Source: Nemertoderma westbladi
Taxonomy: Eukaryota; Xenacoelomorpha; Nemertodermatida; Nemertodermatidae
Assembly (NCBI GenBank): GCA_032718475.1
Contig: JAUCBJ010007101.1
Span: 1-64,000 of the forward strand
Direction of reading: 5' to 3'
Length of the DNA stretch: 64,000 nucleotides
Each line of letters opens with the position of its first letter. Positions within the stretch are counted from its first letter, which is position 1. Position numbers and translations under genes: made by a program. This document shows, in pieces, positions 20,681 to 30,480 of this stretch. The notes under the pieces were generated by a model. That model did not search any database, was not told the origin of the DNA, and saw only the letters and a list, made by a program, of their open reading frames with translations.

Positions 20681-23600
20681 GTCGGTTATTTTGCTGGGTG
20701 GGAAGGGATTCAAGCAGCCATGAACGTTGGTTATTGTGTTGGGTGGGAAAGGATTCAAGCAGCCATGAACGTTGGTTATTGTGTTGGGTGGGAAGGGATT
20801 CATACAGCCATGAACGTTGGTTATTGTGTTGGGTGGGAAAGGATTCAAGCAGCCATGAACGTTGGTTATTGTGCTGGGTGGGAAGGGATTCAAACAGCCA
20901 TGAACGTTGGTTATTGTGTTGGGTGGGAAAGGATTCAAGCAGCCATGAACGTTGGTTATTGTGTTGAGTGGGAAGGGATTCCAACATCCATTAACTTTGG
21001 TTATTGTGATGGGTGGGGAGGGAATTCAAGCAGCCATGAACGTTGGTTATTGTTTTGAGTGAGAAGGGATTCAAGCAGCCATGAACGTTGGTTATTGTGA
21101 TGGGTGGGAAGGGATTCAAACAGCCATGAACGTTGGTTATTGTGATGGGTGGGAAGAGATTCAAGCAGCCATTAGCGTTGTTTATTGTGTTAGGTGGGAA
21201 GGGATTCAAGCAGCCATGAACGTTGGTTATTGTGATGGGTAGGAGGGGATTCAAGCAGCCATGAACTTTGTTGATTGAGTAGGGTGGGAAGGGATTAAAG
21301 CAGCCATGAACGTTGGTTATTGCGTTGAGTGGGAAGGGATTCAAGCAGCCATGAACGATGGTTATTGTGTTGGGTGGGAAGGGATTCAAGCAGCAATGAA
21401 CGATGGTTATTGTGTTGGGTGGGAAGGGATTCAAGCAGCCATGAACGTTGGTTATTGTGTTGAGTGGGAAGGGATTCAAGAAGCCATGAACGTTGGTTAT
21501 TGTGATGGGTGGGAAGCGATTCAAGCAGCCATGAACGTTGGTTATTGTGACGGGTGGGAAGGGATTCAAGCAGCCATGAACGTTGGTTATTGTGTTGAGT
21601 GGGAAGGGATTCAAGAAGTCATGAACGTTGGTTATTGTGATGGGTGGGAAGGGATTCAATCAACCATGAACGTTGGTTATTGTGTTGAGTGGGAAGGGAT
21701 TCAAGCAGCCATGAACGTTGGTTATTGTGATGGGTAGGAAGGGATTCAAGCAGCCATGAACTTTGTTGATTGAGTAGGGTGGGAAGGGATTAAAGCAGCC
21801 ATGAACGTTGGTTATTGTGTTGAGTGGGAAGGGATTCAAGAAGCCATGAACGTTGGTTATTGTGATGGGTGGGAAGCGATTCAAGCAGCCATGAACGTTG
21901 GTTATTGTGACGGGTGGGAAGGGATTCGAGCAGCCATGAACGTTGGTTATTGTGTTGAGTGGGAAGGGATTCAAGAAGTCATGAACGTTGGTTATTGTGT
22001 TGAGTGGGAAGGGATTCAAGAAGTCATGAACGTTGGTTATTGTGATGGGTGGGAAGGGATTCAATCAACCATGAACGTTGGTTATTGTGTTGAGTGGGAA
22101 GGGATTCAAGCAGCCATTAACGTTGGTTATTGTGATGGGTAGGAAGGGATTCAAGCAGCCATGAACTTTGTTGATTGAGTAGGGTGGGAAGGGATTAAAG
22201 CAGCCATGAACGTTGGTTATTGTGTTGAGTGGGAAGGGATTCAAGAAGCCATGAACGTTGGTTATTGTGATGGGTGGGAAGCGATTCAAGCAGCCATGAA
22301 CGTTGGTTATTGTGACGGGTGGGAAGGGATTCAAGCAGCCATGAACGTTGGTTATTGTGTTGAGTGGGAAGGGATTCAAGAAGTCATGAACGTTGGTTAT
22401 TGTGTTGAGTGGGAAGGGATTCAAGAAGTCATGAACGTTGGTTATTGTGATGGGTGGGAAGGGATTCAATCAACCATGAACGTTGGTTATTGTGTTGAGT
22501 GGGAAGGGATTCAAGAAGTCATGAACGTTGGTTATTGTGATGGGTGGGAAGGGATTCAATCAACCATGAACGTTGGTTATTGTGTTGAGTGGGAAGGGAT
22601 TCAAGAAGCCATGAACGTTGGTTATTGTGATGGGTGGGAAGCGATTCAAGCAGCCATGAACGTTGGTTATTGTGACGGGTGGGAAGGGATTCAAGCAGCC
22701 ATGAACGTTGGTTATTGTGTTGAGTGGGAAGGGATTCAAGAAGTCATGAACGTTGGTTATTGTGATGGGTGGGAAGGGATTCAATCAACCATGGACGTTG
22801 GTTATTGTGTTGAGTGGGAAGGGATTCAAGCAGCCATGAACGTTGGTTATTGTGATGGGTAGGAAGGGATTCAAGCAGCCATGAACTTTGTTGATTGAGT
22901 AGGGTGGGAAGGGATTAAAGCAGCCATGAACGTTGGTTATTGCGTTGAGTGGGAAGGGATTCAAGCAGCCATGAACGATGGTTATTGTGTTGGGTGGGAA
23001 GGGATTCAAGCAGCCATGAACGTTGGTTATTGTTTTGAGTGAGAAGGGATTCAAGCAGCCATGAACGTTGGTTATTGTGATGGGTGGGAAGGGATTCAAA
23101 CAGACATGAACGTTGGTTATTGTGATGGGTGGGAAGGGATTCAAGCAGCCATTAGCGTTGTTTATTGTGTTAGGTGGGAAGGGATTCAAGCAGCCATGAA
23201 CGTTGGTTATTGTGATGGGTAGGAGGGGATTCAAGCAGCCATGAACTTTGTTGATTGAGTAGGGTGGGAAGGGATTAAAGCAGCCATGAACGTTGGTTAT
23301 TGCGTTGAGTGGGAAGGGATTCAAGCAGCCATGAACGATGGTTATTGTGTTGGGTGGGAAGGGATTCAAGCAGCAATGAACGATGGTTATTGTGTTGGGT
23401 GGGATGGGATTCAAGCAGCCATGAACGTTGGTTATTGTGTTGAGTGGGAAGGGATTCAAGAAGCCATGAACGTTGGTTATTGTGATGGGTGGGAAGCGAT
23501 TCAAGCAGCCATGAACGTTGGTTATTGTGACGGGTGGGAAGGGATTCAAGCAGCCATGAACGTTGGTTATTGTGTTGAGTGGGAAGGGATTCAAGAAGTC

Positions 23601-25616
23601 ATGAACGTTGGTTATTGTGATGGGTGGGAAGGGATTCAATCAACCATGAACGTTGGTTATTGTGTTGAGTGGGAAGGGATTCAAGCAGCCATGAACGTTG
23701 GTTATTGTGATGGGTAGGAAGGGATTCAAGCAGCCATGAACTTTGTTGATTGAGTAGGGTGGGAAGGGATTAAAGCAGCCATGAACGTTGGTTATTGCGT
23801 TGAGTGGGAAGGGATTCAAGCAGCCATGAACGATGGTTATTGTGTTGGATGGGAAGGGATTCAAGCAGCAATGAACGATGGTTATTGTGTTGGGTGGGAA
23901 GGGATTCAAACAGCCATGAACGTTGGTTATTGTGTTGGGTGGGAAAGGATTCAAGCAGCCATGAACGTTGGTTATTGTGTTGAGTGGGAAGGGATTCCAA
24001 CAGCCATTAACTTTGGTTATTGTGATGGGTGGGGAGGGAATTCAAGCAGCCATGAACGTTGGTTATTGTTTTGAGTGAGAAGGGATTGAAGCAGCCATGA
24101 ACGTTGGTTATTGTGATGGGTGGGAAGGGATTCAAACAGCCATGAACGTTGGTTATTGTGATGGGTGGGAAGGGATTCAAGCAGCCATTAGCGTTGTTTA
24201 TTGTGTTAGGTGGGAAGGGATTCAAGCAGCCATGAACGTTGGTTATTGTGATGGGTAGGAAGGGATTCAAGCAGCCATGAACTTTGTTGATTAAGTAGGG
24301 TGGGAAGGGATTAAAGCAGCCATGAACGTTGGTTATTGCGTTGAGTGGGAAGAGATTCAAGCAGCCATGAACGTTGGTTATTGTGTTGAGTGGGAAGGGA
24401 TTCAAGCAGCAATGAACTATGGTTATTGTGTTGGGTGGGAAGGGATTCAAGCAGCCATGAACGATGGTTATTGTGTTGGGTGGGAAGGGATTCAAGCAGC
24501 AATTAACTATGGTTATTGTGTTGGGTGGGAAGGGATTCAAGCAGCCATGAACGTTGGTTATTGTGTTGAGTGGGAAGGGATTCAAGAAGCCATGAACGTT
24601 GGTTATTGTGATGGGTGGGAAGCGATTCAAGCAGCCATGAACGTTGGTTATTGTGACGGGTGGGAAGGGATTCAAGCAGCCATGAACGTTGGTTATTGTG
24701 TTGAGTGGGAAGGGATTCAAGAAGTCATGAACGTTGGTTATTGTGATGGGTGGGAAGGGATTCAATCAACCATGAACGTTGGTTATTGTGTTGAGTGGGA
24801 AGGGATTCAAGCAGCCATGAACGTTGGTTATTGTGTTGGGTGGGAAGGCTTTCAAGCAGCTATGAACGTTGGTTATTGTGATGGGTGGCTAAGGGATTCC
24901 AGCAGCCATGAACGTTGGTTATTGTGTTGGGTGGGAAGGGATTCAAGCAGCCATGAACGTTGGTTATTGTGCGGGGTGGGAAGTGATTCAAGCAGCCACG
25001 AACGTTGGTTATTGTGTTGGGTGGGAAGGGATTCAAGCAGCCATGAACATTGGTTATTGTGCTGGGTGGGAAGGGATTCAAGCAGCCATGAAATTTTGGT
25101 AATTGTGTTGGGTGGGAAGGGATAGAAGCAGCCATGAACGTTGGTTATCGTGTTGGCTGGGAAGGGATTCAAGCAGCCATGAACGTTGGTTATTGTGCTG
25201 GGTGGGAAGGGATTCAAGCTGCCATGAACTTTGGTTATTATGATGGGTGCGAAGGGATTCAAGCAGCCATGAACGTTGGTCATTGTGTTGGGTGGGAAGC
25301 GATTCAAGCAACCATGAACGTTGGTTATTTTGTTGGGTGGGAAGGATTCAAGCAGCCATGAACGTTGGTTATTGTGTTAGGGATTCAAGAAGCCATGAAC
25401 GTTGGTTATTGTGATGGGTGGGAAGAGATTCAAGCAGCCATGAAAGTTGGTTATTGTGATGGGTGGGAAGGGATTCAAGCAGCCATGAACGTTGGTTATT
25501 GTGTTGGGTGGGAAGGGATTCAAGCAACCATGAACGTTGGTTATTTTGTTGAGTGGGAAGGGATTCAAACAGCCATGAACTTTGGTTATTGTGATGGGTT
25601 GGAAGGGATTCAACGA
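20681..25616 (+). repeat. 45-bp minisatellite, array 2 (about 110 units), higher-order structured
   Basis: Plus-strand units read GTTGGTTATTGTG, GGGTGGGAAGGGATTCAAGC and AGCCATGAAC, the inverse of array 1. A marker unit with ACTTTGTTGATTGAGTAGGG recurs with successive spacings of 495, 405, 720, 360, 495 and 541 bp, all multiples of 45 except the last (plus 1). This shows block duplication of multi-unit segments. The long repetitive open frames on both strands reflect the 15-codon period and are not called as genes. Confidence 0.97.
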
Positions 25617-25719
25617 TGAACCACTACCTGCCGTCAGAGATCAATTCGATGGAATGCATCTTTACCGGAGGACCTGAGGCGAGGATGAGGAGACGCCAAA
25701 GGTTTTCACCATATATAAG

Positions 25720-26910
25720 TTGTTTTACAAATGCAGCGAAAGCATGAATAAACAAGACATATCAATCCCCGATCGACTGAATGAGTTGAATCCCAAACTG
25801 ATATTAACGCGGTGTAAAGCTCATCAGTTTCTTAGGAATAACGAGGGAGGTTACCCGATGAGTAATCCGATGATCAGCATCGATTTTAGCGGAAAGAGAC
25901 CTCCAAGACCTGTTACGCCGACCGTTACGACTTTGGACCCGTATACGGAAATTAAACCCCGTATGACGCCCGCTTTGATAGAAACGGCGGCGGCCATTTC
26001 GCTTTACCGTCCCTATAAGGACCTAGAGGCACGGCGCAAAGCGGCATGGGACTCGAGTACCAAACCCGCGGGTTTGGAACTCTCGAGTCCCTGGACCACA
26101 TTCACTTCGCCTCACCGGGAGAGGAAGCTCACGCCTGAGCACCAGGACAAGATAGACGCGTTGCGGCAGGAAGAGCGAGCGGCGAAGGCGAAGCAGTTAT
26201 TCGAAGAGCGTATAGCAGAGTTTAACAAGACTGCAGATAGACATCAGGAGGAGACGAGGAGAGTCACTGGATTTGTTCCACAGGCTGTATCTCAACCTAG
26301 ACCGGTGTATTATTCCAGCGGAAATGAAGCTGCGATGTTGGTAGATCACCCGGAGTCACGAGAAGCCATTCGATTCTTGCCGATGGTGATGTTGACGGAT
26401 CATGGGAACGTTGACTGCTTGAGGGAGGCTTTGTGTGCGAAGTTCTTGCATGATGTCCCGATGCAGATAACAGACTACGATACATTGGATAAGATTGGAG
26501 CTCCGGGGAAGGAGAGTAAGTTGTTTGGTTGGTTAGACAAATACATAAAGGTATGGGTCGCGGTGGCTACGTTCCCAGACGACGAGGAGGTAGACCAGGC
26601 GTGGCTAAGGAGGAAGGGTTCCTATACCCACTATGACGACCACAAGGCTATCGAGCGCATGTGGACCCCATCCGACGAGATCCAGCGTCAATGGAGAAAG
26701 ACGGAGGAATCCTTGGAGGATTGGAGTTTGATGTTCTACGATAACGAGGGAGGGTCTCACCAGGAATGCTTAACTAGTAAGTGCATTCAAATTCGCGCAG
26801 CTGACGGTGTAACTCACGTGTTTATGCATGTGATGGCTGACCGAGAAAAACCGGAGCCCATCATAACGACTGAATATAGGCGAGGGAGGATCCCAGAGAA
26901 CAAATCTTAG
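25720..26910 (+). CDS. Retroelement-like ORF of unknown function, upstream partner of the zinc-knuckle ORF
   Basis: 396 codons starting about 100 bp after the 45-bp array; Met-10 (25,747) is an alternative start. I recognise no domain. Visible features are a Pro-rich, basic N-terminal region, a charged helical stretch likely to form a coiled coil at about residues 138-185 (EHQDKIDALRQEERAAKAKQ), and an acidic, Trp-rich C-terminal third (WLRRKGSYTHYDDHKAIERMW). It stops 20 bp before the next ORF, in a different frame, so the pair looks like one transcription unit. Codon use is even and the frame is uninterrupted. A palindromic module (26,048-26,091) is read in frame near residues 109-125. Gag-like protein of a retroelement is the best guess; a host gene is not excluded. 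Confidence 0.5.
   Translation: MFYKCSESMNKQDISIPDRLNELNPKLILTRCKAHQFLRNNEGGYPMSNPMISIDFSGKRPPRPVTPTVTTLDPYTEIKPRMTPALIETAAAISLYRPYKDLEARRKAAWDSSTKPAGLELSSPWTTFTSPHRERKLTPEHQDKIDALRQEERAAKAKQLFEERIAEFNKTADRHQEETRRVTGFVPQAVSQPRPVYYSSGNEAAMLVDHPESREAIRFLPMVMLTDHGNVDCLREALCAKFLHDVPMQITDYDTLDKIGAPGKESKLFGWLDKYIKVWVAVATFPDDEEVDQAWLRRKGSYTHYDDHKAIERMWTPSDEIQRQWRKTEESLEDWSLMFYDNEGGSHQECLTSKCIQIRAADGVTHVFMHVMADREKPEPIITTEYRRGRIPENKS
26048..26091. repeat. Palindromic module, copy 3, in frame inside an ORF
   Basis: Outer arms GGGACTCGAG and CTCGAGTCCC pair perfectly; inner arms CCAAACCC and GGGTTTGG surround GC. A two-base bulge and one mismatch separate the two stems. The encoded peptide is itself symmetric-looking (D-S-S-T-K-P-A-G-L-E-L-S-S-P). 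Confidence 0.85.
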
Positions 26911-26930
26911 AGGTATGTAGATGAGGGGGT

Positions 26931-28658
26931 ATGCACGGAGCGGAGCGTATCGATGCCAGGATGTTACCCAAGAAGGTTAGGGAGGCGATCCTTAATCAGG
27001 ATTACGTTAAGGTGGGATCGGGTGTCCAAAGCGATTTGGAGAGCGATTTTAATGCTATGACGGATCTAGAGGATCGATTGCCGAGACCGTTCGTCGACAC
27101 CAAGCTATTATTGCTATGGGCGCAGGACATTGGGATTTATAGGGAGTATCCTAATTCTGTTAAGACTGGTATGGGCTTTATAGCGCATTTGTTATATAAT
27201 TGGGACTTCAAGTTAAAGATGCAAAAGAAATACGAGGAGGTGTACGGTGAATATAACATGCCGCCGGGAGCGGAGTTCAAATCCCACTTTAAGCGGCAAG
27301 CGTTAGTGTATTGGAACATCTGCGCACCACCCCGTGCATCGTTGCAATATTATTTGGTACTGGAGTCGAACACGGTAACTTGTTTAATCACGGATATCAT
27401 TGCGAGAGTTCTGAAGCACCATCCATTGGTATTCGGAGGAGAACAATACATTAAATCGAAGGGAAGAATTCAGTCTGATGTGATGAAGCGTTTCTTAACC
27501 CCGTTCTTCAACCAATCGCTAGACAATACATCAATGGTTAGGAGAGGATTGGCGATATTCGAAGGAGTATACCGACAGACCATCAGAGATTTGGGAGATC
27601 GACCTTCCATGGAGTATCCGACGCCGGAGGCATTGGAGAAGTGGTTCGGGAACCAAACCCACGGGTTTGGTACTCCCGTCCACTTGGAGGAAGATAGAAC
27701 CGTTAGAGAGAGGAAGGGAGAGGGTTGGCCTGAGACGTTAGTAGAGGTGTTCGGAATGGATCTTCCTGTGGAGAAGACATATCCTAAATGGACGCGGGAG
27801 GAAATATTAGAGATCGAGCACAAAGGCGAGGATGTTTACTTTGTTCCGGATCGGCAACCCTTGACTGGAGAGGATGACATCGTTCTAGATATTGGGAAGG
27901 AAGGAAGCGCGAAGCAGATTGGAGACCTCATATATGAGAGGGCTTGGTTTCCGCAAGCGTGTAGATGCAAATTATGCGGCAGCATGAGACATAGTCAAAA
28001 GACATGTGACACTGTGTTAGAAGCGGCGCACAAGGTTTGCTGTTGGTGCAACGAGACTGACCATTCTTTCCATACATGTACTGTCTTCATTTCCCAGTAT
28101 GGATATTGCGGAGTGAAAGGACACCATAGTGCAAAGTGCCAGCTGCGTGATGATTCCTTCCAGAACCACAGCGCTAACCTCCTCCGGGAGATGTTGGATA
28201 AGTGGGAAAGCGTGGCAGATTATCATATTCAAGCACAGATGAGGTGGCTACCGTTTAAGGCAGGCTACGGATTCTGGGTGGTGGATCCATCACACGTTGC
28301 ATGCGAACCATATTTGCAATCCCTACCTCAATATCAAGAATTGATGTTAACCACCCAGGACCTTCCGCAGAATACAGGAGTTGTGGTCATTAGATCTTAT
28401 TTCCGGCAGCTCGATATGGACAACAAATATACATGGAATTTCATCTGCGACAGAATTACGAAAGGAGTGTTCTCAGAAACGAGAAAGGTAGTATGCGCAC
28501 GAGGCGATTGGAGGATGGCGGCTATCCAATACCGGAACGAGTTCTTGCTAACTCACGTTCAGTTGGGGTCATTGACCGCTGAATGGGTGGAGGAGCAAAG
28601 GACTGCCGCGCCCACAGCGACAACAGCCGGAGCTCATAGCTTGCGGCAAGGAACATAA
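26931..28658 (+). CDS. Triple zinc-knuckle protein, homologous to the extra ORF of BEL element B
   Basis: 575 codons. Residues 346-359 form a CX2CX4HX4C knuckle (CKLCGSMRHSQKTC). A second spans 370-383 (C370, C373, H378, C383). A third at 390-403 has Tyr replacing its first Cys. The six-residue link between knuckles two and three (TVFISQ) parallels PQFMTQ in element B. Downstream, W-E-x3-D-x-H, then R-W-x-P-x-K-A-x2-G and a later S-Y-F-R-Q-x-D...W-N-F-I segment align with the same order in element B, so the homology extends beyond the fingers. The N-terminal 340 residues are unrecognised. Zinc knuckles suggest nucleic-acid binding, as in nucleocapsids. It follows the 396-codon ORF by 20 bp; no protease, RT or LTR is seen nearby. 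It ends in TAA, but the frame stays open beyond it. Confidence 0.7.
   Translation: MHGAERIDARMLPKKVREAILNQDYVKVGSGVQSDLESDFNAMTDLEDRLPRPFVDTKLLLLWAQDIGIYREYPNSVKTGMGFIAHLLYNWDFKLKMQKKYEEVYGEYNMPPGAEFKSHFKRQALVYWNICAPPRASLQYYLVLESNTVTCLITDIIARVLKHHPLVFGGEQYIKSKGRIQSDVMKRFLTPFFNQSLDNTSMVRRGLAIFEGVYRQTIRDLGDRPSMEYPTPEALEKWFGNQTHGFGTPVHLEEDRTVRERKGEGWPETLVEVFGMDLPVEKTYPKWTREEILEIEHKGEDVYFVPDRQPLTGEDDIVLDIGKEGSAKQIGDLIYERAWFPQACRCKLCGSMRHSQKTCDTVLEAAHKVCCWCNETDHSFHTCTVFISQYGYCGVKGHHSAKCQLRDDSFQNHSANLLREMLDKWESVADYHIQAQMRWLPFKAGYGFWVVDPSHVACEPYLQSLPQYQELMLTTQDLPQNTGVVVIRSYFRQLDMDNKYTWNFICDRITKGVFSETRKVVCARGDWRMAAIQYRNEFLLTHVQLGSLTAEWVEEQRTAAPTATTAGAHSLRQGT
27639..27685. repeat. Palindromic module, copy 4, in frame inside the zinc-knuckle ORF
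   Basis: Nested arms: AAGTGG / CCACTT, then CGGGA / TCCCG, then ACCAAACCC-AC-GGGTTTGGT. Only the inner core is shared with the other modules; the outer arms are different yet complementary. It is read in frame around residues 237-252. Confidence 0.85.
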
Positions 28659-28970
28659 GGAGTAGTCCTTGGCAAGCATCAAGCCAAGGATGTGCAATAC
28701 CACGCAATTATCGACGCGCAAAAACTGCAACGAAAGGCGCAGGGGTGTCCGAAAGGGCGCGCGTGCAGTTGCAGAAAGAAGAGTTGGCGGAGGTGCCCAC
28801 AGGGACACGGCAAAAGGGGCGAGGCCAAGGGAGGAGCACCAGCCGGGAGCCAGTTGGTGCCCAGGGAACGTCGTCGCCAGTTCCGTGAAGTGACGCCTCA
28901 CGGACGCCGTCAACAGAGTCTACAGGGGGTAGACTGGTGTATCTGGGAAGGGGACGAAAAAGAGGAGTGA
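28659..28970 (+). other. In-frame basic extension after the TAA of the zinc-knuckle ORF
   Basis: After the stop at 28,656-28,658 the same frame stays open for about 103 codons to 28,968-28,970, with an Arg/Lys/Gly-rich stretch (KGRACSCRKKSWRRCPQG). Either the stop arose recently, or it is read through, or this is chance in a GC-rich patch. Overlapping minus-strand frames here are probably shadows. Confidence 0.35.
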
Positions 28971-29039
28971 GCCCGAGAGACCCAGGAGCTAGCCGATGAT
29001 GCCACATATCACGGAGCGACAAACTCTAGACATATACAT

Positions 29040-30480
29040 CATCGTCGCTCTGATGTATATCGTAGGTTTTGATAAAACATTCGACTGGACTCATATACAC
29101 TAGTCGTATCCATTTTTTAGAATTTTATAAGCGGTGTATATTATATTATGATATAATATTAATAGCAAGAGGCGAAGGAGGTGATTGGGGAGACAAACCC
29201 ACGAGTTTTGCTTACCCCTTTCACCTGCCCTAGCCAGGGCGTTTTATATTATTTAGGTAGACCATCAATTTGTAAATAAATGGAAGGGAAGCAATATTTT
29301 TGTAATTTAATTTGTATGTAGTAATTATTATGCAGCAGAGGAAGCAATATTTTTGTAATTTAATTTGTATGTAAAAATCATTATGCAATATTAATGGCAA
29401 TATTTATACATATTAAAATTATTATAGAACCAAGTTATTGAATTGTTTGAAAGTAAATTTTATTTTGTTAATTCTCATTGCCCTATATTCTTCTACAATT
29501 GGAGGGAAACATTGCTTGTTTCCCTTGGAGCGGTGTTACGATATATGGCGCTGTGTACTGAAGCAGCCCATTATACAGTATAAAGTATTTTAGATAAGTC
29601 ATAATGATGTACATCCGTGATTAGATAGGGACAATAAAATATCCAAGTATATATATTTCATCCATTTTTGTAAAAGTATGTAGTTTGCGTATGTAATTTT
29701 ATAATAAAATCTTAGTAAATAACATTTATGGTGGCAAACTCTTATAAAACCTTAATACGAATTTGCCGTTTATCAATATTGACTGAATTAATTGTGTATT
29801 TGTGTTAATTTCCTTTTATATTTCTCTCTAAATTGGCTTTATATCGATTGATGCTTAATGTGCTTTAATAATCGCGAAATTAATGTTACAGCCAGCAACC
29901 TATAAGCCCACCAGGACAGAATTCATTACCATATATTGTAATAATTTGTGAAGCGGGGGAAAGGGATCACAACCCGGCTTCCCCATTGGCCCAGCTGTTC
30001 TAGGTTAGTCTATTGGTGGCATGGTTTGCTGGACCAATGAGACGATTATTGCGTCATATCTATTTCGTCAGCTATAAATTGGCCGTGTTCCGGTATGTGC
30101 TTAATGCCTTTTCTTTAATGTTATATGGCCAGACGATTATTCTGCCTCAGTATACCTTTTTTGTATGATTTGAATTCTTTGATTTTCCTTTCTTCCAATT
30201 ATGTAAATTGTTGACAATGATTCTGCTGATTACTTCTTAATTACAATCTCGAACTATGATTTCTACATTTGACTCTTGATTTCTATGTGATTGAGATGTG
30301 ATAATCCTTACGGGGATTTCTTTTAGACTGTCAGACTGTTTGCGAACGCATGCGCCGATATGGTAGCTATTTGTTTTAGCATGGAGGGCTAAGGTACCGG
30401 TAGGCGCGGCGGGCGCACCGGGGAAGCGACGGAGGGAAGTATGGAGGATCCAATGTGGGGCGATGCTGGCGGGGGGCCAC
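29040..30480. other. AT-rich noncoding stretch between the ORF pair and the 29-bp array
   Basis: No gene seen. A 53-bp tandem duplication covers 29,288-29,393 (GAAGCAATATTTTTGTAATT twice). Several AATAAA hexamers occur (for example about 29,633 and 29,702) and could end transcripts from the upstream ORFs. Confidence 0.5.
29179..29226. repeat. Palindromic module, copy 5, noncoding
   Basis: AGGTGA / TCACCT outermost, then GGGG / CCCC, then a decayed core CAAACCCACGAGTTTTG. It lies downstream of the zinc-knuckle ORF. Confidence 0.65.

Noticed and set aside
20720-25613. Many repetitive proteins in both strands of the 45-bp arrays (15-residue repeats)
   Set aside because: They follow from a stop-free unit whose length is a multiple of three. 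They appear in several frames and both strands and have no start context or flanking domains.
28522-29022. Minus-strand ORFs overlapping the end of the zinc-knuckle ORF
   Set aside because: They are antisense to a coding frame in a GC-rich patch, with no domain.
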